A stretch of 64,000 nt of DNA from Halobacterium jilantaiense (GCF_900110535.1 NZ_FOJA01000001.1:2019393-2083392); one strand, 5' to 3'; positions 50,828 through 60,133 are shown, numbered from the stretch's first letter. The notes: generated from the letters alone by a model not told the origin. Numbers and translations: made by a program.

Positions 50828-52090
50828 ATGACCGTCGTGGCGCTCGACGACACGGACTCCCGGACGGCGGGGATGTGTACGACGTACGCCGCCCACCTCG
50901 TCGCCGAAGAACTCCGGGCCGCGGGCGTCGACGTTCACCGAATCCTGCTCGTCCGACTGAACCCAGCTGTCGCGTACAAGACGCGGGGGAACGCGGCGCT
51001 CGCCGTCCACGCCGACGTCGACCCCGCGGTCGGACTCGACGTGGCCTCGCGGGTCGTCGAGGAGTACGCCGAGGTCGACGACGAGCGCACGAACCCCGGC
51101 GTCGTCGTCGCCCACGAGGCCGACGCGCCGCCGGCAGTCGCTGCGTTTGCCGAGCGCGCACTCCGCGAGGATATCGACCCCGGCGAGGCCGAGTCGCTCG
51201 CCGCCGCCCACGGCTACCAGACCGCGGGCTGGGGGAACGGTCGCGGCGTCGTCGGCGCGCTCGCCGCCGTCGGCGCGTGGACGGCGTTCGACGACTGGAC
51301 GTACGAGAGCATCCACTACCGGCCCCGCGAGCGCTGGGGAACCACCCGGGATGTCGACGCCGAGAGCGTCTTCGCCGCGGCCGACGCCGCCTACCCCGAC
51401 GCGTGGGACACGGTCGACCGGGCGGAGGGCGACCTCGTCTGCGTCCCGCACACACCCGGCCCAATCCTCTACGGGATTCGCGGCGACGACCCCGAGACCG
51501 TGCAGTGGGTCGCCGACAAAATCGACAGCGAGCGAGTCCACACCAGCGAACTGTTCGTGACGAATCAGGGCACCGACGCCCACCTCGCCGACGCCGCGCT
51601 CGCTGACGTGCAGGACGGCCGCGCGTACCGCGTCGACGCGACGGTCGCCGCCGACCCCGAGACCCGCGAGGGCGGCCACGTCTTCCTCGATGTCGAAGCC
51701 GACGGCGACCGTCTCGCCTGCGTGGCGTTCGAGCCGACCAAGCGCTTCCGCGGCCACGTCCGAGGGCTGCGTCCCGGCGACCGCGTCGCCGTCTGCGGGG
51801 AGGTCGCCGACGGCACGCTCAAACTGGAGAAGTTCGCGGTCCGGGACCTCGTGACGACCGAGCGCGTCACCCCCACGTGCCCGGACTGCGGGACTTCGAT
51901 GGAGAGCGCGGGCGCAGACCAGGGCTACCGCTGCCGGGACTGCCACACCAGCGCACCGGGCAAAGAGCGCCGCCCGCTCGGCCGCGACCTCGACCGCGGC
52001 TGGTACGAGGTGCCGCCGTGCGCGCGCCGGCACATCGCCCGCCCGCTCGTCCGCGGCGAGTGGGACGCGCCCACCCACCCCGAACGATAG
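50828..52090 (+). CDS. tiaS: tRNA(Ile2) 2-agmatinylcytidine synthetase
   Basis: The 420-residue enzyme adds agmatine to C34 of tRNA-Ile(CAU), letting it read AUA. The N-terminal kinase-like domain starts VVALDDTDSRTAGMCTTYAA. RLNPAVAYKTRGNAALAV is near residue 45 and GWGNGRGVVGALAAVG near residue 137. Then come an OB fold and a C-terminal zinc ribbon (CPDCGTSMESAGADQGYRC and RDCHTS). ATG 50828 (MTVVALDDTDS) is the family start. Confidence 0.95.
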   Translation: MTVVALDDTDSRTAGMCTTYAAHLVAEELRAAGVDVHRILLVRLNPAVAYKTRGNAALAVHADVDPAVGLDVASRVVEEYAEVDDERTNPGVVVAHEADAPPAVAAFAERALREDIDPGEAESLAAAHGYQTAGWGNGRGVVGALAAVGAWTAFDDWTYESIHYRPRERWGTTRDVDAESVFAAADAAYPDAWDTVDRAEGDLVCVPHTPGPILYGIRGDDPETVQWVADKIDSERVHTSELFVTNQGTDAHLADAALADVQDGRAYRVDATVAADPETREGGHVFLDVEADGDRLACVAFEPTKRFRGHVRGLRPGDRVAVCGEVADGTLKLEKFAVRDLVTTERVTPTCPDCGTSMESAGADQGYRCRDCHTSAPGKERRPLGRDLDRGWYEVPPCARRHIARPLVRGEWDAPTHPER

Positions 52091-52167
52091 GTAAGTGTTT
52101 TGCGGGGATTTTCGGTCCGCCGCAAGGGGCCCCAACCCTTTACCGTACGGTCGTGGAACGTGGAAAT

Positions 52168-52386
52168 ATGACGCCGGGCAGCCGCACTCGCTCCGACGAC
52201 GCCGCTGCACAGCCCGACGACCAGCCCGAGAGCGCTGCCGCCGGGCAGGTCATCGCCCGGGTGGAGTCGGCCGACGACGGCGAGGAGTGTACGCTGTTCC
52301 CGGCGGACGCCGACGCCGAGGAGCTCGTCACCACGTGGCTGACGGCGGCCGACGACTCGTTCGTCGACCTCTCGGACTGCCGCTAG
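52168..52386 (+). CDS. Small haloarchaeal protein (DUF7511-like, 72 aa)
   Basis: The acidic small protein has a flexible start and the conserved block CTLFPADADAEELVTTWLTA followed by DSFVDLSDCR. The family name is from memory; no function known. It converges on the threonine synthase-like gene with a four-base overlap. A promoter-like AACGTGGAAATATG runs up to the ATG. Confidence 0.7.
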   Translation: MTPGSRTRSDDAAAQPDDQPESAAAGQVIARVESADDGEECTLFPADADAEELVTTWLTAADDSFVDLSDCR

Positions 52387-53510
52387 TCCGCCTTCAGCCC
52401 GCTCCCGGTCAGCGCGACGACGACGTCCTCGCCTCCGTCGAGCGTGCCGTTCTCGCGGTAGGCTTCGAGCCCAGCGACGGCCACCGCGCTCGTCGGTTCG
52501 ACGTAGAAGCCGCGCTCGTGGAGCGCCGACAGCGCGGCCTCCGTCTCCGACTCGCCGCACGCGATTGCGTCCCCGTCAGTCTCCCCGATGGCCGCCAGCA
52601 GCTGGTCGAGGCGTGCGGGCTCCCGAATCTGGATGCCGTCGGCCGCGTCGTTCGCGCCGGCCGCTGCTTCGCCGTGGCGCTCCTCGACGACCGGGGCGAC
52701 GCCCGCGGCCTGCACGCCGAGCAGCCGCGGCACGTCGTCCGTCCATCCGGCGTCACGGAGCTTCTGGAACCCCCGGTACGCGCCCAGGAACAGCGTGCCG
52801 TGGCCGAGCGGGAGCACGACGGCGTCCGGCACCGCCCAGTCGCGCTGCGCCGCGAGCTCGTACGCGAACGTCTCCGTGCCCGCGTAGAACGCCGGGTTCC
52901 AGGCGTGGCTCGCGTACCACGCCTCGTCGCCCACCGCCTCGTCTCGCGGCTCATCGCCGCTCGACCATTCCGTGGAGCGTTGCTCCACGCGCCTCACGCA
53001 GGCGTCTGTCACGTCCTGCCGGCTCCCCTCGATTCGCACGGGCGTCGCGCCCGCCGCCTCAATGGCGTCGAGCTTCGACTGTTTGGCGTCCGCCGGGACG
53101 TAGATGTCGGCGTCCACGCCGGCCCGTGCGGCGTACTGCGCGATGGCCGCGCCGGCGTTCCCCGAGGAGTCCTCGACGACGCGCTCGACGCCGAGTTCGG
53201 CGGCCCGCGAGAGCGTGAGCGCCGCGCCGCGGTCCTTGTAGCTGCCCGACGGGAACACGTAGTCGAGCTTGAACTGGGCGTCCCACTCGGCCGACTCGGT
53301 GACGGGCGTCCAGCCCTCTCCGAGGGTGACCTCCGGACCGACCGGGAGGAAGTCGGCGAACGCCCACAGCCCGCGCTGGCGGGCCACGTCGGGCTCGTCG
53401 GTGTCCGGCACCGGCGACTCGGCGAAGTCGAGCGCGTGCCCGCACTCGCAGCGCCACGGCTCGTCGGGTCCCGACTCGTAGGTCGCGCCACAGGACCGGC
53501 ATTCGAGCAT
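52383..53510 (-). CDS. Threonine synthase-like PLP enzyme
   Basis: The 375-residue fold-type II PLP enzyme has a zinc-ribbon N-terminus (LECRSCGATY and WRCECGHALD). The PLP lysine is in FPSGSYKDRGAALTL near residue 110, the substrate loop is SSGNAGAAIAQYAARAG, and VALTGSGLKA closes the C-terminus. It fits threonine synthase (O-phosphohomoserine to threonine) or a close relative; several paralogues occur in haloarchaea, so the exact substrate is open. ATG 53510. Confidence 0.85.
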   Translation of the reverse strand: MLECRSCGATYESGPDEPWRCECGHALDFAESPVPDTDEPDVARQRGLWAFADFLPVGPEVTLGEGWTPVTESAEWDAQFKLDYVFPSGSYKDRGAALTLSRAAELGVERVVEDSSGNAGAAIAQYAARAGVDADIYVPADAKQSKLDAIEAAGATPVRIEGSRQDVTDACVRRVEQRSTEWSSGDEPRDEAVGDEAWYASHAWNPAFYAGTETFAYELAAQRDWAVPDAVVLPLGHGTLFLGAYRGFQKLRDAGWTDDVPRLLGVQAAGVAPVVEERHGEAAAGANDAADGIQIREPARLDQLLAAIGETDGDAIACGESETEAALSALHERGFYVEPTSAVAVAGLEAYRENGTLDGGEDVVVALTGSGLKAD

Positions 53511-53620
53511 GCGTCGACACACGCGGCCGTTCCACCTGAGCGTGGCGGTGCCGGCCAACGCATTCCCGCGCGGCAGGACTCGGAGCAGTCGTTTAGTGCC
53601 GGTGACGTGTACGCTCACGC

Positions 53621-53782
53621 ATGGAACTCCGCGTCAGCCGGCTCGGCGTCCTCGGCGTGTTCGGTGTGTTGGGCGTGCTCACGGGTACGGAAGAACTGTA
53701 CGCCCTGTTCGCGCTGTTCGCGCTGTTCGCCGTCGACCGGACAATCACCGTCCCGGTCGCGCCGTCCCGCGGCGACGCCTGA
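53621..53782 (+). CDS. Tiny repeat-rich membrane protein (53 aa)
   Basis: Two hydrophobic helices, each built from a short repeat: LGVLGVFGVLGVL (residues 8-20) and LFALFALFAV (residues 29-38), joined by TGTEELYA. The repeats are visible in the DNA as GGCGT and CTGTTCGC units and may have grown by slippage. A basic, polar tail follows. No known family recognised. Confidence 0.6.
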   Translation: MELRVSRLGVLGVFGVLGVLTGTEELYALFALFALFAVDRTITVPVAPSRGDA

Positions 53783-53843
53783 GCCAGTCAGTACGCGTCC
53801 ACGTCGATGGCGTCCGAACCGACGTGCTCGCGGCCTTCCGTAG

Positions 53844-55253
53844 TCACGACCGGCGAGTCCCCAGCGCCACGACTCCACCCCGCTGCCCGCCGACGTAGAG
53901 CCGGTCGCGCGTCACCATCACGCCCTCGGGTGCGACGGGGATGTCGGCGCGCCACCGGACGCGGCCCGCGTCGCGTGAGAGGGCGAGTATCGCCCCGCGG
54001 TCCATCGCCCCGTCAGTCCGCTGGCCGAACCCGACGACAACCGAATCACCCGCCACCACGGTCTGACAGAGCCGGAACGTCTGCCCGTCGGCGACTCGAA
54101 CGTCGCGGTCCGCGAGCGACTCGCGGTGGCTCCACTCTAGTTTCCCGGTCTCTGTGCGGAGCGCGGAGACGACCATCCGCTCGGGCTGCTCTGTGGCCTG
54201 GCAGACGAACGCCCGCTCGCCGTCGGTCGCCAGCCGCGAATACGCTGCTCCGCCTTCGCCCGTGTGCCCCGGAAACTGCCACTCCGTGTCGTTTGTCGTC
54301 GCTCCGACGGCCAGCGTTTCACCCGGCCTCGTTGACCACGTGACGCCGCTCGCGAGGACGACTGTCCGGTCGCTGACTGCGACTGGAGTGCCGGGGTAGT
54401 CCCGAAATGGCAGGCGGGTCCGCTGTATTCTCGGGCCATCCTCGCCCAGCTCAACCGCAAACAGCAGCGGTGCAGGCCAGGCGTAACTCGCCCACACCCC
54501 GCTGTCGGTCACCGCGAGGCCGACTGGTCGCGCAAGCACCGTGTCGCTCAACTCGGCAGTGAAGCGGAGCCGCCACTGTTCAGTCCCGTCCGACGGCGCG
54601 AGACCGTGAATCCCGTAGGGCGTCTGGACGTAGAGGGTCTCCGGGGTCGCCAGCAGCATCGCCGCGAAGTCTTCGGACGAGCCGTTCCGCAACAAGAACT
54701 TCGCTGGTACATCCTCGGCTACTTGCTCGTAGAGGTTTCGCCGCCAGCGCACCGTGCCGTCGGCCGCGTTCAGGGCGACGACATCGTTGCCAGCTCCGAC
54801 CAGGTACAGCGACCCGTCCACGAGGCCGCCGTACCGCGGGTTCGGGTGTTCGGACGGGAATTCGAGTCGGCGGTCCCACTGCCGCGTGCCGTCCGCGGCG
54901 AGCGCGCGCAGATGGACGCCGTCGTCGAACTGCCTCGCGGCGACCACTCGGCTCGGCGTCGCGGCGACCAGGTCGCCGCGTTCCTCGGCCGCCACCGAGT
55001 CGCCGCCAGTACCGTCGGTCCACTCGACGGTCGGCTGCGACGGGACGCCGTCCGGGCTCTGTGCGGTGTTCTGTGGGTCCCCGCTTGGGAACGGCCACGC
55101 GTCCTCGGACGGCGACCACGACGTGCCGAGTGACGCCGGTGGTTTCTCGTTCGGACTGCTCTTGCCGAGATTGAAAGAACTACAGCCGGCGAGGCCGGCG
55201 ACGCCGCCGGCAGCGAGCAAGCGGAGTGCATCACGGCGACTGGTGGAGGGCAT
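53844..55253 (-). CDS. Tat lipoprotein, PQQ-like beta-propeller (469 aa)
   Basis: A second exported propeller protein. The signal SRRDALRLLAAGGVAGLAGC has a lipobox cysteine at residue 24. Blade repeats include LRALAADGTRQWDRR, VVALNAADGTVRWRRN, VSALRTETGKLEWSHR and ILALSRDAGRVRWRAD. The first part (WPFPSGDPQNTAQ) is typical of PQQ-binding-like repeat proteins. Not a close copy of the one at 48535, but the same type. Confidence 0.88.
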   Translation of the reverse strand: MPSTSRRDALRLLAAGGVAGLAGCSSFNLGKSSPNEKPPASLGTSWSPSEDAWPFPSGDPQNTAQSPDGVPSQPTVEWTDGTGGDSVAAEERGDLVAATPSRVVAARQFDDGVHLRALAADGTRQWDRRLEFPSEHPNPRYGGLVDGSLYLVGAGNDVVALNAADGTVRWRRNLYEQVAEDVPAKFLLRNGSSEDFAAMLLATPETLYVQTPYGIHGLAPSDGTEQWRLRFTAELSDTVLARPVGLAVTDSGVWASYAWPAPLLFAVELGEDGPRIQRTRLPFRDYPGTPVAVSDRTVVLASGVTWSTRPGETLAVGATTNDTEWQFPGHTGEGGAAYSRLATDGERAFVCQATEQPERMVVSALRTETGKLEWSHRESLADRDVRVADGQTFRLCQTVVAGDSVVVGFGQRTDGAMDRGAILALSRDAGRVRWRADIPVAPEGVMVTRDRLYVGGQRGGVVALGTRRS

Positions 55254-55368
55254 CAGTGACCGTCCGTACTCCAGTCAGAACAATAACTGACGGGGGCCGT
55301 CTGCGCGCCCTGTAGACGCCGCGAGCGGGCGCGAGTTGTCGCGTGGCGGGACGCGAGCTGTAGACGTG

Positions 55369-56325
55369 TTAGTACGTGTCGACGTTGGTGCCGACCGAAC
55401 AGACGTACTCGCCGGTCGCGACCTGCGGGAGGCGGCGAGTGCGCCAGAAGATGCCGTCGTTGTCGGCGGTGACGGTGGCCTTCAGGGTGCCGAAGGCGTC
55501 CGTCACCTCGAACAGCGTGTCGCCCGCGCTCACGCGCTCGCCGAGGTCGACCTGGAAGTCGACGAGGCCGCCGACCGGGGAGCCGAAGCGGTCGAACTCC
55601 TTCGCGCGCGTCTGTGGCTCCGTCTGGACGTCGCCGTCGAGGAAGCCGTAGTGCGTGAGGACGTTGAAGACGCCGTCGACGCCGTACTGGATGGACTCCT
55701 CGTCCCAGCCGACGCAGCCGCCGAGCTCGGGGTCGATGGTGGGGATGCCGTCGTTCGGGCCGGCGCGCGCGAGCTGGCCCTCCGGCCCCTTCTGGTCGAG
55801 GACGTGACCCGTCCCGAACACCTTCGCGAGTTCGAGACACCGGGAGTGGAGGCGGTGGTGGCGGCCACACCGCACCCGCACCTCGTTGATCATCCGGGAC
55901 GTCGAGCCCTGGTGGAGGTCGAGGATGAGGTCGGCGTCCGACGCGGCGGAGAACGTCGCGTGCGCGATGCGCTCGCTGGAGGAGCCGTCCGCGTTCCCCG
56001 GGTACGCCCGATTCATCTTCGTGTCGTCGATGGGGTTGCGGTGTTCGGCGACGTTGAACGCGGGGAGGTTCGTGATGCCCACCACGCGAACTTCGCCCGC
56101 GAGCTCGGCGGGGTCGAGCTGGGGGACGACGCGCCGGACGACGCCGACGCCGTTCAGTTCGTCGCCGTCGCTGGCGGCCTGTACGTAGAGTGTCTTGCCG
56201 TCGCGTTCACCGTTCACGACCGCGACCGGCAGCCCCACGGTGGCACCGTCCCGGCTCTCGCCGACGGAGAGCCGACCGGTGTCGAATTCGCCGGGGGCCG
56301 CAGACGCGGTGCCGAGCGTCGTCAT
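55369..56325 (-). CDS. Succinylglutamate desuccinylase / aspartoacylase-family protein
   Basis: The 318-residue M14-like zinc hydrolase relative. The zinc ligands should lie in AEHRNPIDDTKMNRAYPG and in the His of LILDLHQGST. The C-terminal lipoyl-like beta domain (GLVDFQVDLGERVSAGDTLFEV) is present. Substrate unknown; relatives remove acyl groups from amino acids. ATG 56325 chosen next to an alternative GTG. Confidence 0.85.
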   Translation of the reverse strand: MTTLGTASAAPGEFDTGRLSVGESRDGATVGLPVAVVNGERDGKTLYVQAASDGDELNGVGVVRRVVPQLDPAELAGEVRVVGITNLPAFNVAEHRNPIDDTKMNRAYPGNADGSSSERIAHATFSAASDADLILDLHQGSTSRMINEVRVRCGRHHRLHSRCLELAKVFGTGHVLDQKGPEGQLARAGPNDGIPTIDPELGGCVGWDEESIQYGVDGVFNVLTHYGFLDGDVQTEPQTRAKEFDRFGSPVGGLVDFQVDLGERVSAGDTLFEVTDAFGTLKATVTADNDGIFWRTRRLPQVATGEYVCSVGTNVDTY

Positions 56326-56410
56326 CACCCCCTAATTCCGGCGGCCGTACCTTCAGCGATTCGGTACGGGAACCGACGCTGCTATTGCGGGGCCGCCACA
56401 ACTCCCGTCC

Positions 56411-56665
56411 ATGTCCGAGCGGCCCGGCGTACGGAACTTGATGCGGACGCTGGACGTCGTCACTCAGGCGAAGCGAGGGCTGGCGGTCGGCGTCCTGGTG
56501 GCGTTCGGGACGTACTGGCTGTTCGTGGTTGCGTCCGGCGGGTCGCCGTACCCGACCCCGTATCTCGCCGGGCTGGCGCTCGTCCTCGCGTTCACGACGA
56601 CGCTGCTGGCGACGGCGCTGTTCACCATCGGCGCGGCCTACCGGGTCAGCCGGTCACTCGACTAG
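56411..56665 (+). CDS. Small two-helix membrane protein (84 aa)
   Basis: Two strong hydrophobic helices (GLAVGVLVAFGTYWLFVVASG and YLAGLALVLAFTTTLLATALF) with a basic N-terminus, so both ends are likely cytoplasmic. It belongs to a haloarchaea-only group of uncharacterised proteins. Its stop overlaps, tail to tail, the end of the PhoU/TrkA_C gene by four bases. Confidence 0.72.
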   Translation: MSERPGVRNLMRTLDVVTQAKRGLAVGVLVAFGTYWLFVVASGGSPYPTPYLAGLALVLAFTTTLLATALFTIGAAYRVSRSLD

Positions 56666-57888
56666 GCGGCGAGGCCGCGCAGCCGGTCGGCACCACTTCT
56701 GGTTCCCTTCGCGAGCAGCACGTCGCCCGCCCGGACCGCCGTGTCGGGGCCGGGCTCGACCACCCACGTCTCGCCGCTGGTCGCCGTCTCCGCGCGCCGA
56801 ACGGCGACCACGCGCATGCCCGTCTGCGTCTTCACGCGCTCGTCGCCGAGCGTCGTCTCCGCGAGCATGCTGCCGGCCTCGACGGGGACGCGGACGACCA
56901 CCTCGTCCGAGGCCTCGACGGCCTCCTGCACGACGACGTGGGTGTCGAGCCCGCGGAGGACGCCCTCGCTGATTTCGACGGCGGCGTCGCTGATGACCTC
57001 GGTCGCCGTGGCGATGTGGACGAGGCCCCGCAGCGAGACCGGGTCCGGGACGTCGGCGGCCGCCCGCAGCGTCCACGCCTCGAACCGCGACTTCAGCTGG
57101 TCGACTTCGGCCTCCAGCTCGACGACTTCGCCCGCGAGCCCGTCGTCGTCGAACAGCACCGCGCCGTACGCGAGGTCGACGGCGAGTTCGCTCATGTTCT
57201 TCATCAGGACGACAGAGTCGACCGCGCGCTCCAGGTCCGCGACGTCCGGCTCCGGGGGTGCCGGCCGGTCGTACGCCACGCCGGTCACCGTCTCGAAGAC
57301 GCCCGCGACGCCGGTCTCGGGGCCGCGCAGCAGCAACACGTCGCCGGCCCGCAGCGTCGTCTCGCGGTCCGGGTTCGGGAGCCAGTCGGTGCCCGCGCCC
57401 GGCCCGGACTCGCCGTGGTTCTCGCGGCGGATGGCGATGACCCGCACCCCGGTCTCGGTCTCCAGGTCGACCTCGCCGAGCGTCCGGTCGGTGTACCGCG
57501 AGTCCGCACCGAGTTCGGCACGCACCAGCGACTCCGCGGCCTCCGGGAGCGCGGCGCGCATCGCGTCCGGCAGCCCGACGTCCTCACGCACGACCTTCGC
57601 GATGTCGCCGGCGGCGTCGCTCATCTTCTCCGTCGCCGCCACGACCCCGAGGACCGGTGCCAGCGACTCGGCGTCCTCGGGGCTGCGAGCCGCCATCAGG
57701 AGCGTCATCCGCGCCCGCAACTGGAGGATGTCCATGCGCTCCTCCAGCCGCAGGACTTCCTCGGCCACGTCGTCGCTGCCGTGCAGCACCGCCGAGAACG
57801 AGAGGTCCACCAGCAGCTCCGCGGTGTCTTTGAGCTCCACGAGGAGCTCCTTCGCGCTCGCCGGCTCGTACTCGACGCGGCCACCCAT
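56662..57888 (-). CDS. Tandem PhoU-like / TrkA_C (RCK_C) protein
   Basis: The 408-residue protein consists of two copies of the same unit. Each has a PhoU-like helical domain (LVELKDTAELLVDLSFSAVL; VVLMKNMSELAVDLAYGAVL) followed by an RCK_C ligand-binding domain (DRTLGEVDLETETGVRVIAI; ETTLGDERVKTQTGMRVVAV). No pore or Rossmann domain. It is the soluble regulator type that usually partners K+ channels or SLC13-like transporters, but no such membrane gene is adjacent. ATG 57888. Confidence 0.88.
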   Translation of the reverse strand: MGGRVEYEPASAKELLVELKDTAELLVDLSFSAVLHGSDDVAEEVLRLEERMDILQLRARMTLLMAARSPEDAESLAPVLGVVAATEKMSDAAGDIAKVVREDVGLPDAMRAALPEAAESLVRAELGADSRYTDRTLGEVDLETETGVRVIAIRRENHGESGPGAGTDWLPNPDRETTLRAGDVLLLRGPETGVAGVFETVTGVAYDRPAPPEPDVADLERAVDSVVLMKNMSELAVDLAYGAVLFDDDGLAGEVVELEAEVDQLKSRFEAWTLRAAADVPDPVSLRGLVHIATATEVISDAAVEISEGVLRGLDTHVVVQEAVEASDEVVVRVPVEAGSMLAETTLGDERVKTQTGMRVVAVRRAETATSGETWVVEPGPDTAVRAGDVLLAKGTRSGADRLRGLAA

Positions 57889-58006
57889 GCCAGACGGTTC
57901 GCTCCGGCCCGCGTTAAACGTTGGCGTGACCGGAACCGGAAGGAAACTCCGCAAATCCACACGAAAAACCGATACCCATTAGGACCGGCGCGGGCGACCC
58001 TAGCCT

Positions 58007-59143
58007 ATGTCCGACGAACTCAAGAAGGGTCTCGAGGGCGTGCTCGTGGCCGAATCCGAGCTGAGTTTCATCGACGGCGACGAGGGGAAGCTCGTCTACC
58101 GCGGGTACACCATCGAGGACCTCGCGCGGGACGCCAGCTACGAGGAAGTGCTGTACCTCCTCTGGCACGGCGACCTCCCGACACGCGACGAACTGGCGGA
58201 GTTCCGCGCGGACATGGCGAGCCACCGCGAGGTCGACGACGACGTCCTCGACCTGGTCGCCGACCTCGCCAACGCGGACGAGGACCCGATGGCGGCGCTG
58301 CGAACGGCCGTCTCGGAGCTCTCCGCGTTCGACGGCGACAGCGACGCCGACCCGACCGACCGCGAGGCGAATCTCCGGAAGGGCAAACGAATCACCGCCA
58401 AAATCCCCACCATCGTCGCGGCGTTCACGCGCCTGCGTGACGGCGACGACGTGGTCGACCCCCGCGAGGACCTCGACCACGCCGCGAACTTCCTCTACAT
58501 GCTGAACGACGAGGAGCCCGACGACGTGCTCGCCGACGTCTTCGATCAGGCGCTCGTGCTCCACGCCGACCACGGCCTGAACGCGTCGACATTCTCCGCG
58601 ATGGTCACGTCCAGCACGCTCGCTGACGTCCACTCCGCGGTCACGTCCGCCATCGGGACGCTCTCCGGGAGCCTCCACGGCGGCGCGAACGCGAACGTCA
58701 TGCGCATGCTCCAGGAGGTCGACGAGAGCGAGAAGGACGCCCTCGACTGGGTGCAGGACGCCCTCGACCGCGGCGACCGCGTGATGGGCTTCGGCCACCG
58801 CGTCTACAACGTCAAGGACCCGCGCGCGAAGATTCTCGGCGAGCGCAGCGAGGAACTCGGCGAGGCCGCGGGTGACACGAAGTGGTACCAGATGAGCGTC
58901 ACCATCGAGGACTACATGGCCGAGGAGAAGGGCCTCGCGCCGAACGTCGACTTCTACTCCGCGTCGACGTACTACCAGATGGGCATCCCCGTCGACATCT
59001 ACACGCCCATCTTCGCCATGTCTCGGGTCGGCGGTTGGGTCGGCCACGTTCTCGAACAGTTCGAGGACAACCGCCTCATCCGGCCGCGCGCCCGCTACGT
59101 CGGCGAGGAGGACCGCGACTTCCCGAGCGTCGACGAGCGGTAG
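58007..59143 (+). CDS. Citrate synthase
   Basis: The 378-residue TCA-cycle enzyme of the short archaeal/Gram-positive type. The catalytic histidines are in LHADHGLNAST near residue 187 and GFGHRVYNVKDPR near residue 262. The catalytic aspartate is in NVDFYSASTYYQMGI near residue 315. It joins acetyl-CoA and oxaloacetate. 2-methylcitrate synthase is a less likely alternative. Symbol usage varies (citZ/gltA), so none is given. Start MSDELKKGLEGVLVAES. Confidence 0.95.
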   Translation: MSDELKKGLEGVLVAESELSFIDGDEGKLVYRGYTIEDLARDASYEEVLYLLWHGDLPTRDELAEFRADMASHREVDDDVLDLVADLANADEDPMAALRTAVSELSAFDGDSDADPTDREANLRKGKRITAKIPTIVAAFTRLRDGDDVVDPREDLDHAANFLYMLNDEEPDDVLADVFDQALVLHADHGLNASTFSAMVTSSTLADVHSAVTSAIGTLSGSLHGGANANVMRMLQEVDESEKDALDWVQDALDRGDRVMGFGHRVYNVKDPRAKILGERSEELGEAAGDTKWYQMSVTIEDYMAEEKGLAPNVDFYSASTYYQMGIPVDIYTPIFAMSRVGGWVGHVLEQFEDNRLIRPRARYVGEEDRDFPSVDER

Positions 59144-59362
59144 ACCGGCGACGCACGCCCGCGGTTTTCTGCGGTAGCTCGTCGTGAGAGAGCGGAGCGA
59201 ACGCAGCGAAACGGTGCGACTGCGGCTTCCGTGGTTTACGTCCCGCTATCGCCTACGACAGCGTCGTCGCTAAGGCGTGAGTATCGTGAAAAACCGGGGC
59301 GGAGACACTCACGTCCGCAGCGTGACGAGACGCGCCGCTCGGAGCCGTTACGTCACGAGAAA
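59144..59362. other. Gene-free stretch between citrate synthase and tRNA-Ser
   Basis: Contains short GAGCG/AACGCAGCG repeats (around 59186-59212) and CCGCGG...CTGCGG (59160-59175), possibly a terminator for citrate synthase. No coding frame or RNA seen. Confidence 0.5.
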
Positions 59363-59444
59363 CGCCGGGACAGGGATTTGAACCCTGAACCCCGTAAGGG
59401 GACACGCTTTCCAGGCGTGCGCTTTGCCATTCGGCCATCCCGGC
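59363..59444 (-). tRNA. tRNA-Ser (anticodon GGA)
   Basis: An 82-base class II tRNA. The acceptor stem GCCGGGA pairs with TCCCGGC, with discriminator G. The anticodon stem CACGC/GCGTG encloses the loop CTGGAAA, giving anticodon GGA. The long variable arm CCCCTTACGGGG identifies serine, and the T arm is CAGGGTTCAAATCCCTG. No encoded CCA and no intron. It reads UCC and UCU codons. Confidence 0.95.
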
Positions 59445-59470
59445 CCAGTCTGTCGTACCCGGGTCGGGCG

Positions 59471-59476
59471 TTTAAA
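59471..59476 (-). promoter_or_regulatory. TATA box of tRNA-Ser
   Basis: TTTAAA, a textbook haloarchaeal TATA, lies 27-32 bases upstream of the tRNA 5' end on the minus strand. Confidence 0.7.
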
Positions 59477-59490
59477 CCCTTCTCTTCGCG

Positions 59491-59679
59491 TCAGGGGGCG
59501 CGGCCGGCCGCGACGCGCGCGGTGGCGGCGGCGGCCACGAACACGACGGCGGCGACCCCGAACAGCGCGGCGTAAGGGACCCGGTCGCCGGAAATCAGGA
59601 GGTAGCCCTGTGCGAGGACGAGGAAGGCGAGCGCGCCGACGACGCCCCAGAGGAGCGTGCCTTTCGTGCGCGCGTCCAT
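59491..59679 (-). CDS. Small two-helix membrane protein (62 aa)
   Basis: Two hydrophobic segments (GTLLWGVVGALAFLVLAQGYLL and YAALFGVAAVVFVAAAATARVA) separated by SGDRVP, with a basic N-terminus (MDARTKG). Family unknown to me. ATG 59679 lies four bases after the ridA stop, so it is probably the last gene of a ridA transcript. Confidence 0.7.
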   Translation of the reverse strand: MDARTKGTLLWGVVGALAFLVLAQGYLLISGDRVPYAALFGVAAVVFVAAAATARVAAGRAP

Positions 59680-59683
59680 CCCG

Positions 59684-60067
59684 TCAGTCGCGCTGGGCGG
59701 CGATGGCTTCGATTTCGACGCCGGCACCCTTCGGGAGCGCGCCGACCTCGACGGCCGAGCGGGCGGGCGGGTTGTCCTGGAAGTACTCCTTGTAGGCGTC
59801 GTTCATCTCGTCGAAGTCGCCCATGTCGTCCATGAACACGGAGACCTTGAGGACGTCCTGCATGTTGAGTCCCTCCTCTTCGAGGATGGCCTTGACGTTC
59901 TCGAGGCTCTGGCGGGTCTGGACGTCGATGGGTTCGTCGTCGAGGAGTTCGCCGTCCGGGGTCAGGGGAATCTGGCCGGCGGTGAAGACGACGTCGCCGT
60001 CGGTGGTCGCCTGACTGTACGCGCCGACAGCCGCGGGCGCGTCTGCGGTTTCGATGATGCGCTTCAT
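59684..60067 (-). CDS. ridA: RidA-type enamine/imine deaminase
   Basis: The 127-residue trimer-forming protein has the signatures GAYSQATTDGDVVFTAGQIPL near residue 15 and PPARSAVEVGALPKGAGVEIEAIA near residue 100, with the catalytic arginine in PARS. It hydrolyses the reactive enamine released by threonine dehydratase, whose gene is directly upstream on the same strand. Confidence 0.94.
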   Translation of the reverse strand: MKRIIETADAPAAVGAYSQATTDGDVVFTAGQIPLTPDGELLDDEPIDVQTRQSLENVKAILEEEGLNMQDVLKVSVFMDDMGDFDEMNDAYKEYFQDNPPARSAVEVGALPKGAGVEIEAIAAQRD

Positions 60068-60133
60068 GTGCGGGGAGTCGCTCCCCCACGTCTTAAACGT
60101 GGGAGGAACGGGTCGACCGGCAGCCGACCGCCG

